A DNA stretch of 64,000 nt from Eutreptiella sp. 'Long Island Sound 2002'. Its lineage: Eukaryota; Euglenozoa; Euglenophyceae; Eutreptiales; Eutreptiaceae. The position numbers were made by a program, and so were the translations under genes. Shown one piece after another: positions 31,684-42,912 of this stretch. Location of the stretch: positions 496,001 to 560,000 of the forward strand of contig OZ038381.1 of the NCBI GenBank assembly GCA_964036045.1. The letters run 5' to 3'. The notes below the pieces were generated by a model. The model was not told the origin of the DNA. It was given only the letters and a program-made list of their open reading frames with translations, and searched no databases. Within the stretch, counting starts at the first letter, position 1; each line of letters starts with the position of its first letter.

Positions 31684-34600
31684 GTGGGAAGCGCCGAACC
31701 ATCCGGGTCGGGAGTCGATAAGCACAAGGGGACTGCCGCGGGCGGAAGGCCCGGTCCGGCGCCCAGTCGCGGAGGCGGGGTGAGGGCAAGTGAAGGCACG
31801 AACCCTTGCACCCGTCCGTCCTTCGCGACCAAGAATGTGTTTGATGTACTACAGGATCTATCCGAGAGTATCGGAGGATCACCCGGACCGCAGCTGGATG
31901 CTGCAGATGGGCAGCCTGAGCCCATTGTCCACGACCTGCACCAGTCGCTTGTGGAGCTTCTGGAACGGCCGGAGATCCTGAGTTTGCACGCCGTGCGCCG
32001 TGTCGGTCGCGAGCGGCAGTTGCATCTTAAGGTCCGTGCCCTATGCGGGGAAGTGGAAAAGGTTTTCGACGTGTTGGTCGACACGGGAGCTCAGGTCAGC
32101 TTGGTCAAGGCTGGCCTACTTCCACCAGAGTGTCTGACCGACAGTCGGAAGCCTGTCAGGCTGAAGGTGGCGAACGGCCAGTACATGGTGGGAGGCACGA
32201 AGGAAGCGGCCATCGGGCTGCAGTTCGTGAACCATCGTGAGCTGAGCCGCCCAGACCTCGGCAAGGAAATCCTCCTGCACGGTAGCTTCTACGAGGCCGA
32301 GATGGACTGGGACATGATCGTCGGGTACGACTTCATGATGGAGACGGACTCCGGCGTCCTCCCGGCCCAGGCTTCCATGACCCTGTACCAGGACGACCAA
32401 CTCTCGTGGCTTTCGTCACCTGAGCACCATGTGGAATGCCAATGGATCCACCCCGAACGCAATCAGCTCGAAGTGGCCGCGCTGGACACTGAGCCAACTG
32501 GTCCTGCAAACCAGGAGTACGGCGTAAGGCCGGAAGTGGCGTACCGAGTGGTCGCGGACTTGGGAGCTTCGGATCTGGCCCTGGATGCGTTCTCTTCAGG
32601 AACCTCCGCCCATCTGCGGGTATGTGAGAAGTACTGGAGCGCCCAGGACTCCGCGTGGAAGAAGCACTGGGGTCCGCATCAGGGACTGATGTGGATCCAT
32701 TGCCCCCGTTGGGACATTCCAAGAGCGATAGCGAAGATTCGCAAGGACCGCTCCAAGGCAGTGCTGGTTGTTCCTATGGGATGCACCGAGGAGGAAAGTA
32801 CCCGACATTGGGTAGCCTCATTGACCAACATGACCTTGAACAAGGTCGTCCTACCGGCTGGAGAGAGTGTCTATCAGGACGCTAAGGGACAGCCCATGCC
32901 ACCCCAGAGATGGCCAACAGAATTCCACTATGTGGATGGGGGCCTTGATCAGGCCGACACCACGGACTTCGTGTGTGTCAACCGTATCATAGCAGAGCCT
33001 TGGAGGCAATGCTTTGCGGTTCCCCCTGTTGACATCGAAGAATCGGACTCCGAAGACCCCCTCACTGAAGAGGAGTGGGATCTGGTTCAGGGGTATATGG
33101 ATCAGCCCTTTCACGACTGGGGGAACCAGCGTGAGGGCAAAGGCCAGGACAAAGCCTGGTGGGAAGTGGACTCAATCGTCTCCGGTTCCTATGACGGGAA
33201 TACCTTTGTACAGAGGGTGCTGGATCACATGTCCAGCCAAGACGAGCCGCCTGGCGGTAACCCACCCACCTACGGCGATCTGTTCCGAGGCAAGACCAGG
33301 GATGGCCCTTTGGGCCACCCGGGAAGACCACCTGAGCCGAAAGCGAGCGGGGTCGCTACCCCTCAAGTAAGCTCCGTGGTTCAAGTGCCCGGAAAAGCCA
33401 AGACGGAGTCCGATGACTGCCCCAAGATCCAGGCACTGAGGGCCAGGCTGAAGCAGAAGTATGGTGACACCTTCTTCAGCGGTAAGCCTGTGTTTCCCCC
33501 ACCGGTGCGTGGACCGTATGGCGAGGCCAAGATACGACTGAAGCAGGACCCCCGTGTGTATCGCCACCGGGAGTTTGCCCTGAGGGGCGAGAGGAAAGAG
33601 GCCATGGAGAAGATCCTCCGTGACTTCATCCAGAGAGGCTGGCTTGAGCCGTGCCACTCCGAGTGGGCCTCTCCCTGCTTCGTCGTCCCCAAGAAGGTTG
33701 CCGGTGAGTGGCGGCTCGTGGTCGACTACCGCGGCCTGAACGCCCAAACGCAGCACGACAGCTATACGCTGCCCCTCATTGAGGACATGCTGCAAAAACA
33801 ACACCGGCGGAGGATCTTCACGGTGATTGACCTGAAACATGGTTATCATCAGATGCCTCTCGCCGAGGAGTCCCGTGCCTGCACAGCCATGAGCACCCCA
33901 CTTGGACCTCTCCAGTGGAAGGTGATGCCCATGGGCGTTACCAACGGCAATGCGGCTTTTCAGCGGATGCTGGAGAACCTGCTTGAGCCGGTGCGCGACT
34001 GTGCGGACCCCTTCGTGGACGACGTGATCATCGCGTCCGGGGACCCCAGTATGAGCTACGAGGAGCTCCTGGAGGCACACGAGAGGGACGTCACTCGAGT
34101 GCTGGACCTTCTGGTTCGACACAAACTCACGGGCAGCAGTGACAAGGCCACCATTGCGGTAAGCGAGGTGGTCTTCGCTGGCCACGTAGTCGGGAACGGG
34201 CAGCGAAAGCCCATACCTGGCAAGGTGGCTGCGATTGAGCACTGGGAAAAGCCCAAAACGGTCTCTGAGCTACGGGCGTATCTGGGGTTCTGCAACTACT
34301 ACTCGGGGTATATCAAAATGCATGCCGAGTATGCAGCCCTCATGACGACCATGCTCAAGGGCAACCGAGAGGAGACCAAGAAGGGGTCCAAGAAGGCTCT
34401 GGTCTGGACAGCTGAGTCCGACCGTGCCTTTGAGGGGATGAAGCAGGCGCTGCTATCCGCAGTGGGTCTGCACCTCGTGGATCCCGACCGAGGGTTCGTC
34501 CTGCGCACCGACGCTTCCGACTACGCCATTGGCGCTGTGTTGGAGCAAGTGCTTGACAACGGGAGGCACGTGCCCGTGGCCTTCTGGAGCCGAGTCCTGG

Positions 34601-36615
34601 TGGAAGGCCAGAGACGGACGTGGACGCCCCGTGAAAAGGAGGCGTATGCCATCGTCATGGCTCTCAGGAAATGGGCTGGGTACATAGCCCTCCATCCCGT
34701 CACCGTCTGCACCGACCATCAGAGTCTGCAGTCGTGGCACAAGGAGCACGTGGACACCCCCTCAGGTCCCGCCTCCCGACGGGCAAGATGGCATGAGACC
34801 TTGGCCAAGTTCGACCTTACGGTTGTTTACATTCCTGGAAAGGATAACACCGTGGCGGACTGTCTCAGTAGGTGGGCCTATCCCGCCAGCAAGGGCATGC
34901 AGGACATCTCTGCCCATGGCGATGAGGCTGAGACCGCTGAAGCCAAGAAGATCATCGAAATGGAGCGCCTGATGGAGGAGGAGGATGTTAAATGCTTCGT
35001 CGTCATGGCTGCGGATGCCCCCCTCGCGACGAGGGTGAGCGGAGCGGTCAGAGTACTCGCCCCTGGGGGGTCTGAGTCCGACAAGCACCTCTTCCCGGAG
35101 TCTTGCCTCCAGGACGACTGGACCGACGACTACGCCAAGTCTGAGGCCTTTGCGGCCGAGTATAGGGCTGTGACCGACCCTGATGACGGGCAGAAGTGGC
35201 CAAAGGGGCTGACCGAGGAAGATGGCAAGCTCTACCGGAATGGTAAGCTGCTAGTCCCAGAGTCCCGGGTGCTCGAGCTGTGTGAAGCTTGGCACCACCA
35301 CATGCTGCACCCAGGGGTCAAGAAGCAAGCCCTTGACATGCAGCGCCGGTTCGAGATCGACCATATCGTTCTCTACACCGCCATCAAGAAGGTCAGGAAG
35401 GGTTGCTCGGTCTGCCAGGCCTGCAATCCCGATAACCGGAACGTCAAGGGGGAACCCCAATGGACCCCGGTTCCTGACCAGCCCATGGAGAGCGTGGCCA
35501 TGGACGTCTTCTCCATGCCCGAAGTGCACATTGGCAAGGAGACCTTTGACTGTGTGGTTCTCTGTGTGGACCGCCACAGCGGCTACCTTGTAGCCGTTCC
35601 GGCACGCAAAAAGGGGTTGCTTGCCAGAGAAGTGGCAGTCATGATGATTCGTCATTGGCTGACCGTCTTTGACATCCCCCGCACCATTTGCAGTGACCGA
35701 GGGCCCCAGTTTACTGGTGGCTGGTTCAAGGCTATGTGTTCCCTCATGGGGATACGTCATGCCAAGAGCGTCGCCTATCTCAGCCGGTCTAACGGCCGTG
35801 CTGAAGTGGCTGGACGGCAGCTGTTCGAGAAGCTGCGCAAGATCCACATCACCAATCCACGGCGGAACTGGTTTGAGGAGATGTGGCCTGCTCTGAAGGC
35901 CCATCATGACACCCCCACTCCGGGCGGTTTGTCCCCTCACCAGATTCTGTTCGGCAGGGACCCCCTGGGTAGGGGACTTCCCTTGTCTGGTGATGGCATG
36001 GCTATGGATGCCAAGGAATTCTTCGCGCGGCAAGAGCAAACGGCGCGGGACATCCGCCAGCAGCTTGAGAAGGAGCATGCTGAGCGTCAGAAGTCCGCCC
36101 CGAGCTCGACAGCGCAGAAGTTCAGGGTGGGAGACCCGGTGTGGGTGATCAGACCCCGCCCCATGGGCACCCACCGCACCAAGACCTGGTTCACACCCGG
36201 CGAGGTGGTCCGCAGGATTGGTGAGGACACCTACCGCATCAAGGTGGGTCACGGACAGTTCCGGGAGCGCCACGAGAGTCAACTCCGTGTGCGGGAACCC
36301 GACCTCCGTGGCCAACATGTGTCCCTGAGCTATGCCGCACATGAGGCTGATTCGGATGATGACTATGCTGAGCAGGACGACTATACTGTCGAGAAGATCC
36401 TGGCTCAGCGTCCGAAAGCCTCGGCACCCGGAGGTCTGGAGTTCAAGGTTCGTTGGCGAGGCTATGGGCCGTCCCACGACACCTGGGAACCCGTCTCCTC
36501 GTTCGTGCCGCGGGTCAATACTCCCTTCATGGAGTACATCCGCAAGCACAAGACCAAGATCCACGTTTCGGACTTGGCAGCACTCACCCGGGCGATTGCA
36601 GCCAGGGGTGCCTGA
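31684..36615 (+). CDS. pol: E1 Pol, intact (protease, Dam-like domain, RT, RNase H, integrase, chromodomain)
   Basis: Open from the gag UAG through 36615; the boundary at 31684 is only the first GTG, and there is no separate ATG-led start. Aspartic protease: LVDTGAQ with Asp133. A region at about 305-385 resembles the Dam-like domain of retroelements but has HCPR at 339-342 in place of NPPF. RT: FTVIDLKHGYHQ and FVDD with Asp779-Asp780. RNase H: LRTDASDYAIG with Asp943. Integrase: HHHMLH and CSVCQAC zinc-binding motif, then catalytic Asp1274, Asp1338 and Glu1374 (D-x35-E spacing). C-terminal chromodomain at about 1565-1610 (YTVEKILAQR ... FKVRWRGYGPSHDTWEP). The order PR-RT-RH-IN-chromodomain identifies a Ty3/gypsy chromovirus. 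Pol replicates and integrates the element; the chromodomain typically directs integration to marked chromatin. All catalytic residues are present. Confidence 0.95.
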   Translation: MGSAEPSGSGVDKHKGTAAGGRPGPAPSRGGGVRASEGTNPCTRPSFATKNVFDVLQDLSESIGGSPGPQLDAADGQPEPIVHDLHQSLVELLERPEILSLHAVRRVGRERQLHLKVRALCGEVEKVFDVLVDTGAQVSLVKAGLLPPECLTDSRKPVRLKVANGQYMVGGTKEAAIGLQFVNHRELSRPDLGKEILLHGSFYEAEMDWDMIVGYDFMMETDSGVLPAQASMTLYQDDQLSWLSSPEHHVECQWIHPERNQLEVAALDTEPTGPANQEYGVRPEVAYRVVADLGASDLALDAFSSGTSAHLRVCEKYWSAQDSAWKKHWGPHQGLMWIHCPRWDIPRAIAKIRKDRSKAVLVVPMGCTEEESTRHWVASLTNMTLNKVVLPAGESVYQDAKGQPMPPQRWPTEFHYVDGGLDQADTTDFVCVNRIIAEPWRQCFAVPPVDIEESDSEDPLTEEEWDLVQGYMDQPFHDWGNQREGKGQDKAWWEVDSIVSGSYDGNTFVQRVLDHMSSQDEPPGGNPPTYGDLFRGKTRDGPLGHPGRPPEPKASGVATPQVSSVVQVPGKAKTESDDCPKIQALRARLKQKYGDTFFSGKPVFPPPVRGPYGEAKIRLKQDPRVYRHREFALRGERKEAMEKILRDFIQRGWLEPCHSEWASPCFVVPKKVAGEWRLVVDYRGLNAQTQHDSYTLPLIEDMLQKQHRRRIFTVIDLKHGYHQMPLAEESRACTAMSTPLGPLQWKVMPMGVTNGNAAFQRMLENLLEPVRDCADPFVDDVIIASGDPSMSYEELLEAHERDVTRVLDLLVRHKLTGSSDKATIAVSEVVFAGHVVGNGQRKPIPGKVAAIEHWEKPKTVSELRAYLGFCNYYSGYIKMHAEYAALMTTMLKGNREETKKGSKKALVWTAESDRAFEGMKQALLSAVGLHLVDPDRGFVLRTDASDYAIGAVLEQVLDNGRHVPVAFWSRVLVEGQRRTWTPREKEAYAIVMALRKWAGYIALHPVTVCTDHQSLQSWHKEHVDTPSGPASRRARWHETLAKFDLTVVYIPGKDNTVADCLSRWAYPASKGMQDISAHGDEAETAEAKKIIEMERLMEEEDVKCFVVMAADAPLATRVSGAVRVLAPGGSESDKHLFPESCLQDDWTDDYAKSEAFAAEYRAVTDPDDGQKWPKGLTEEDGKLYRNGKLLVPESRVLELCEAWHHHMLHPGVKKQALDMQRRFEIDHIVLYTAIKKVRKGCSVCQACNPDNRNVKGEPQWTPVPDQPMESVAMDVFSMPEVHIGKETFDCVVLCVDRHSGYLVAVPARKKGLLAREVAVMMIRHWLTVFDIPRTICSDRGPQFTGGWFKAMCSLMGIRHAKSVAYLSRSNGRAEVAGRQLFEKLRKIHITNPRRNWFEEMWPALKAHHDTPTPGGLSPHQILFGRDPLGRGLPLSGDGMAMDAKEFFARQEQTARDIRQQLEKEHAERQKSAPSSTAQKFRVGDPVWVIRPRPMGTHRTKTWFTPGEVVRRIGEDTYRIKVGHGQFRERHESQLRVREPDLRGQHVSLSYAAHEADSDDDYAEQDDYTVEKILAQRPKASAPGGLEFKVRWRGYGPSHDTWEPVSSFVPRVNTPFMEYIRKHKTKIHVSDLAALTRAIAARGA

Positions 36616-38081
36616 TCAGCGCCCTGAGCTCTCCCCTGATGCGTTTTGAGCGCTTGTGAGGCCGACGAATCGTCCCTTACTTGCTTGCTCTCTTCCATCT
36701 TTCGGTGACTGAGTAGCCATATGGCCCTTGCTGCTGAATCCAGAGGAGGATGGCCCCTCTCTTCAATTCTATTCGTCACTCCCCCCCCCCCTGCTGAATC
36801 CTTGGGAAACCAGGTAGGGCGACTGACCTTCATATTTTTGAGCTCTTGGGGCCTTGAAGCCCATACGACGTTGCGCAACGGATGCCGCTGTCATCGGCAT
36901 TGCGAATTTTTGGTGTGTGGTCTGGTTCCATGGCACTTGCGGAATCCAAACCAGTCGACGTGTGTCAGCTGACTATATATGGCCTGAACTCAGGCGTTTT
37001 CCTGTCCACCCTCCTGCATTGCCTTATCCTGACCGTGGCGTGGTTTGGCGCTCTGTTCAGAGTGTGTTTACACGCCTATTTACCCCACTTGTTTTGCTTT
37101 TCTGCCCTCCAGGATATGTGCATCTGTATGTTAAGTGTCATCAGCCCATCGCTGAGGGATGGACTGCTTTTCACCACGAATCGGGATACAGAGGCGCCTT
37201 GAGTCGCCGTGTACATATTCTTACAGCCTGGTCCAGCCTGGACCAGTACTTGATTACATGTTCTTCTGTTTGAGTGCCTGTGATACCGTGTTGCCCTATT
37301 CGCTGTGATGTGTGGAGATCCTGATGGCGCCAGGCGAGAAGCCCAGTTGCCTGACTACACTCCCAGCGGTCCGCCACTGTCAGTCCCAGTGTGAGCCTAC
37401 CGATTCGCAGACGCACTTGCATTCGGATGGCGGCCTCCGGTGCTCCTGACCTCGGTCAGTCTGCCTGGGAAACTGGTGGTTTGAGGAGTCGACGCCTCCG
37501 CCCACACTGCATGAGGACTCCCTCATGTATGGCCTTCGTGGCAGTAGGGCGAGGGAAAAGACGGCCTTGATGCCCGATCCCTTAAGGAGGAGTTCCCTTA
37601 AGATCTGGGGTTCTTAAGGAGTTCGACTATGGCACTCTGGACTCGCGTCGTATGGATATGGACATGGTGCGCCCGAGGAAGGACCCGTGGGGACTCTCCC
37701 CAGTCGGCGGGCCTTGGGAAGCTTGGGGTAGCCTGATGGATCTTTGTGGTCGCTCTCGACTTGTGGGACCACCTCGGTCGTCGTGTGTCGCCTATGTTGG
37801 CCGTGTATGCCACTGCCACTGTGGTGGTGACCGTAGCAGCCGGCACCCGGTGCGCCTGGTATGGGTTAACGGGTCCTTTGGATGCCGAACAATCGCCGCC
37901 AGGACCCGGGACTTGATATTTGATACTTGATACTATACATGTGCTACAAGCTTATACAATATCATACCTATCTTACTGTGACTTATTGAAGTGAGGATGT
38001 GACACCCCCCCCCTTCAGGAGATGGTCCTGGGTACCCGCTGCCATGCGAGTTTGTTATCGAGCCCCCCCAGGGTTTGCTCT
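36616..38081 (+). other. E1 copy 2 3' untranslated region
   Basis: About 1.47 kb between pol and the polypurine tract with no conserved reading frame. It contains a C-run at about 36780-36792 and GT/CA-rich stretches. It matches the corresponding region of copy 1 with small indels. Confidence 0.7.
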
Positions 38082-38092
38082 AAGGAGGGGGG
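38082..38092 (+). other. E1 copy 2 polypurine tract
   Basis: AAGGAGGGGGG ends one base before the LTR start TGAAGCGG at 38093, the standard plus-strand primer position. Same string in copy 1. Confidence 0.9.
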
Positions 38093-41048
38093 TGAAGCGG
38101 TACCCAGAACCCCATGGCCAGGTTACGGCATACAACCGGTCTCCGGTCCACTAACCCCATGTACGGAAGGGAAGACCGGTCTCCGGTGCCGTGAAGCCCC
38201 GCATCGGCAACCGATGCACCGCCAGCGGAGATTTGTGTATCAGAATATCAGGAATCAACAGGGTTTTATTTTCATATTGTTTCCGTCAATTTTTATGCTT
38301 CCGTTCTGATATTCACTGTTTTGACTGCTGGCGGTTGGATCGCGACTTTACCGTAACCGCCAGTTTAACTGTTTATAATGGAAATTTTAACGCAATCCGT
38401 CACGAAGGCTCCAAAGCCTTCAGGAACTGCATGGACGCTTCCGCAATTTTCATAATTAATACTCGCAACCTTAATCCGAATTTTTCAGGATGTCGAAATC
38501 GGATTTTCGACTTCGACATCCCCGCACTTGATTTGACCTCTTTCGAGTGGACCTACGTGCTTCCCTGTGCACGAATCAACTTCCCTTTTATCCTGCCCTC
38601 CATTTGTCTTAAAGATATGGGCAAAACAAAGTTGATTCGTGAGGCCACTTGTGAAGGTCATATCTCGTGTTGCTTGCGAGGAATTACGATAAAGAAACGT
38701 GGGATGTATTCACAATACCCCCGACGTAATTTAGGAAGCATTATATGCCTTGCGTCTCCACACGTGCGCGCTAGTGTAATGGATCATGGTCAAGAGGGTA
38801 GAGTTTGCGTTGTAACTCTATGGCCATGATATTGCGTGCGTTAAGATAACTTTCGAGTGTAGCGCGCAAGTGTTGGTGTTGCATAGGAACTCTCCTTGAG
38901 TTCCTATGAGCGATTGACACAAAGTTATGCCCTTGGAGGGGCATGACATATCGTGGTGGGAGCTACCTTTTTGGGCAATATGTGGTATGTGCCATGTGTT
39001 GTGTTGCGTGCCCATTTGGCGGGTCCATTGCTCCAAGCCAAGCCCGCCAATGGACCTCATATTGTGCAAGCCCCTTCTCCATACTCCCTACGGTCAATTG
39101 CAAGCCTAACCTTCGTGAAGGGAAGCTTGTGTGGTGATCCCGAAGCGATGCGTTGGGAGCAAGGTGTGTGTTTTACAATTTTCCATATTTTCATGTGCCC
39201 ACTTGGGAAGTAGCGCTCGTAACCTTTCAAGGCGCCCCAAGTGGAGCACATAAGTGGGATCGAAGGTCATTGGTGTCAAGTCATTGTGTGTAGAAGGATT
39301 AAGTGATTGCACGATCCAAGCCGAAGATATTATAATATAATTATGCACCTTTCAAGGCACTTTTGTGTGTGCTTGTGCCAATTTTGCCATTTTTGGCCCG
39401 TCATGATGTCAAGTGGCGACCGTGTATCTCAACGTTGCGCTCGATTGACATCATGACCCAAGTATGATATGAGGGTACATACTTCGGTGCCCAACATATC
39501 TTGGACCCGGCGAATAACTCCTCTTAGGCTTGGCATACCGTGGCCGCCATGTTGGCGATTTGGGACTATCCCAAATCATGGGCTCACTTGGCGACCCTGC
39601 CATTCCCAATATCGGAGGAGTTGGGCGACGCCCAAAAGATATGTTGGACCAACATGACTTGATACCAATCCTATGGCACACTCCGGTCCGAGTCGGGCAT
39701 GTGCCTCATATGCCTTAACCATGAGTGTGCGCATTTTTGGCCATTTTGAGCAATTTTCCACTTCTGCTGCCCGCCGTGCACTATGTTCTAACCCTCGTGC
39801 ACGCCGGACGCATGGACCAATGGACCATATATGACATGGGTGTTATGGGTAATGGTCCCCATGGTCCACACTCCACGTGGGCGAAGCGGAGCCACCTTCG
39901 TTAAGGCGCTAGCCCAAAGTGAGTGTGGGCAGTTTTGCTATTTTGGCATTTGTGGACCCAATTGGGATCGTCACCACGCCAAGTAGCATGGAGATCTTTG
40001 AGAGCCAAGGGCATGGGAGTCTCCGTTGGACTCCCGGTGGATCGCGTATGGAATGGCGAATCCGATCTCCAAGCCGGCGTGGAGATATACCATTGGGAGC
40101 ACACCGAATTTTGGCTCATTTCAAGCAGCCAAAATGACCCAATTTTGGGACCCCAATTTCCCCCTTCCGTGTGGTCAATTGGCGGCCCCATGTCTCTAAG
40201 CCCAGAGGGAGCCCGGACCTAAATCCAAGTTGTACACTCAGATATAAGTCCTAGGTCCTGCCTCCTACCCTGTGAGCCAATGGCCTTACCTTGGCCGAGC
40301 GAGCCGCGCGTGGGAATGACGCCAATTTTGGTAATTTTGGCATCATGACCCCACTTGACTCATCCGTGTTGCCCTGATGCTGAGACCTCAAAGGGAACCA
40401 GGTTGGGTGAGGGCTCCAGGGAGTTCGTACTCGAAGGGCATAGGGTCAGTTGCCTCGTCCCTACCTCTGGCGGGTCCGGACGAGGGGTCAATTTTGGGGA
40501 TTTTTGAGTTAATTTCAGTTTGGGCTGAAACAGCCCATTTTCAGCTACCAACTCCTGGGTGATAATGGCGGGGCCATATCTCTGGCTCAGAGAGGAGTTG
40601 GGACCTGCCGCTGAGGGAGCATAGGGAGCCACTGTCGGTTGACCTTGGAGCGCCTTGGTTACCAGGAACTCGCCTGTGGCTAGGCGGGGTACCTCTCCCA
40701 TTGGCAGGGTTTCAGGGTCCGGACTGAGCAGGGCATGGGTTGTGTTTGAGCCCCCGCCCCCACCAGCCACTGAGAGGGTCGGACCTGGGATTGGGATACA
40801 AGTTAGGATAGAGTGTCTATTGTTCTGTGATGCCCTTACCCCAGTCCAGTCTTAACGCCATGTGTACATATCCTGATGTGTTGCTGTACATACTTTCGTT
40901 CCCTCTTTGCAGAGTGGCAAGGATTCTGAAACGCTTTGTCACATGACATGAGCGCATTGATGCCCCTGTGAGTGTAGTGCTTTGCCTGCCTGCTCACTTG
41001 CGCGTGTCCCGCAGCGTCCCGTGGCCGGCCCCCCACGGGAACGCGTCA
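38093..41048 (+). repeat. E1 copy 2 3' LTR
   Basis: 2956 bp, TGAAGCGG...GCGTCA. It differs from the reconstructed 5' LTR of the same copy at roughly 20 positions. Followed by TTAC, the target duplication, then E2 sequence. Confidence 0.95.
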
Positions 41049-41052
41049 TTAC

Positions 41053-42899
41053 ACTCCCCCTCCAAAAACACACTGGGGTGTGTCGCTACGTCAACGAAGA
41101 ACGTAGTGCGGGTAAGTCCCAGAAAAAAATAGAAATGTAGCCTCGATGGGGCGAAATCTGCTTGATCTGACCTGATTTGGGCTGAATTGGCACTGAATCA
41201 GGATGGATGAACCTGAAATGAGACAGAATGAGGAGTGACAAACAGTCCTCCGTGCAGTAAAACATTAGGTTAAGGGCTAAAAAGCATGTAAACGTATCGA
41301 GAATCGATACCAAACCATGCACTGGTTGAGAATGAGGTAGATTATTGGTGGATTGAGTGGGAGAATCAAGAAATGGAGTGACATCTCAGCGCTCTGGCAC
41401 AGTTTAGCTGTCGCGGGCACGCTACGGTGTCCTCCACGTACTCTACATCGTGTTACTCCCGCTTTTCTCGTTCTGAAAAGTGCAGCATGTGCTTCAGATT
41501 TGGCGCATCTGGTGGATGATCACAAGATTCAGCAAGATTGAGAATCAATTTGAGCACAGATGAAGGAGATGAAACAATCACAGAGAGGGAAAACAAATAC
41601 AAATGTAGTCTGCAGGCCCTAAGTGAACCACAGAAGGTAGGGATGTTTTTCTGTTCACTTAGTTAGGCAAAGCCGTAAACAGATCTTCGAGGAATGAGAG
41701 GAGATGACAAGGAAATCAACCTAAATTGTCCTAAAATGATCAAATTCCCTAAGATGAAGGTCAAATGAAGCGGAATGTCTAGAACTGAAACTACTAACAC
41801 CTTGTTTAGACTAAAGTTAATATATATTGTCGTTTATTCAGCTCAATTGTGCTTTCCGGCACGTTGGTTCGCGAGCATCCAACAGATTCCATGAAAATGT
41901 GGATCATGTGATGATGCATCATGATGGGACATGCTGGCCCTAGAGCCTTGGCATGTAACGCGCCGAAGGTTCGCTGAAGGCGCTTTACTGACAGTCTATA
42001 CCTGAGAGACACCGAATAGCCCTTTATTTACAGTGGCGGCGGTGTCAATCGACTTGGACAAGGCCCATCTTTCGATTGAGTCCCACAAGACACTTGGATT
42101 CCCCATTTTCGACAGTTTCAGGTCGGATTGAGCTTACATTGGCGTGTGCCAAAAATACAACGAAGCTTACGGACTTCAGAGGTTGCTGTTAGAAGTCCCT
42201 AGAGCTCCCATGTGAAGGTTGTCTGAACAATTGACGTCGGGGTTTTGCGCAAGAGTGGCAGAATGATGGACAAACCTGAGGAATTCAAGGTAAATTCAAG
42301 GAATCTGGATCTGAATCTGGACTCCGGTGATGCTGAAGCCAAGGCAAATGAAGGTAAGATCTGAGTTCCTGGCATCGCAACTGGTGCGGCCAGAACTACA
42401 GGGGGTACCTGTAGGGGTGAATGTCGCCGGCTGGCGTTTTTACTATGTACATTTGCTTCCATCTGCACGAGTAGCCAATTTCCAAAGATGCACAGACCAA
42501 CAGAGACAAGATTACCCCGAATCTGCCTGAATTAAGCCTGAGTTTGGTTTTTTCTGAACATGGCAGCACACTCCGTGGCTTTCGGCAGCGTATCTACGCC
42601 TTGTCTGCCGAACGGAGACCAAAGAAAAGTTGATTGACGTCAAATTATCAAACATTCGCAGTTCTCCACATCATGTCGTAATCAGGAAGAATGAACAGTG
42701 GATTGAGCAGAATGTGGTTTTTTCAAGTCGTCAGAACACTCACATTGGAATAAGTGGTCGACGGGGCGAGGCTGGAGCTTTTGTAGGAGTTGGACATGCA
42801 AGGGTTTCGAACCTACACCCTTGAGCCCTAGCAACGAGTGCCATGACTCCCTGGACTAGACGACTGTTACCCAGATTATGGCGTCGGCGACTCAAGTCA
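41053..42899 (-). mobile_element. E2 LTR-like region, right part (3' side of E2-A)
   Basis: Continues 6216-6748 after removal of E1 copy 2. Closely matches 48398-50229, with scattered substitutions and one rearranged patch at 41620-41690. It lies directly downstream (minus strand) of the E2-A ORF. The exact inner boundary is uncertain. TGACTTGAG on the minus strand at 42899 is a candidate LTR start, preceded by a purine-rich GAGGGAGA stretch next to the ORF stop. Confidence 0.65.
42803..42858 (-). other. tRNA-like Pol III promoter boxes in E2 LTR region
   Basis: The minus strand has TAGTCCAGGGAG (42858-42847; 11 of 12 to the A-box TRGYNNARNNGG) and GGTTCGAAACC (42813-42803; 10 of 11 to the B-box GGTTCGANTCC), spaced as in a tRNA. 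The paralogous copy at about 50133-50188 keeps both boxes. A full cloverleaf could not be drawn, so this is a tRNA-derived relic or Pol III promoter rather than a called tRNA gene. Confidence 0.45.
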
Positions 42900-42912
42900 C
42901 GACGGGTCTCCC

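Larger units (their letters stand above)
6749..41048 (+). mobile_element. E1 copy 2: complete giant Ty3/gypsy chromovirus, interrupted in its 5' LTR by E1 copy 1
   Basis: 5' LTR = 6749-9204 plus 26387-26886; internal region 26887-38092; 3' LTR 38093-41048. Without the nested copy it measures 17,118 bp. A 4-bp target duplication TTAC flanks it (6745-6748 and 41049-41052), and the empty site reads through exactly as in the paralogous E2 sequence near 48385-48400. Both LTRs total 2956 bp and differ at only about 20 visible positions (under 1%), so the insertion is recent. Both gag and pol are open, making this the only potentially functional E1 copy here. Confidence 0.93.

Noticed and set aside
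9205-41048. Giant palindrome: copies 1 and 2 as an inverted duplication centred near 26382
   Set aside because: Exact CTAC and TTAC target duplications, LTR lengths that only fit nesting, and sequence differences between the two copies all show independent insertions in opposite orientation.
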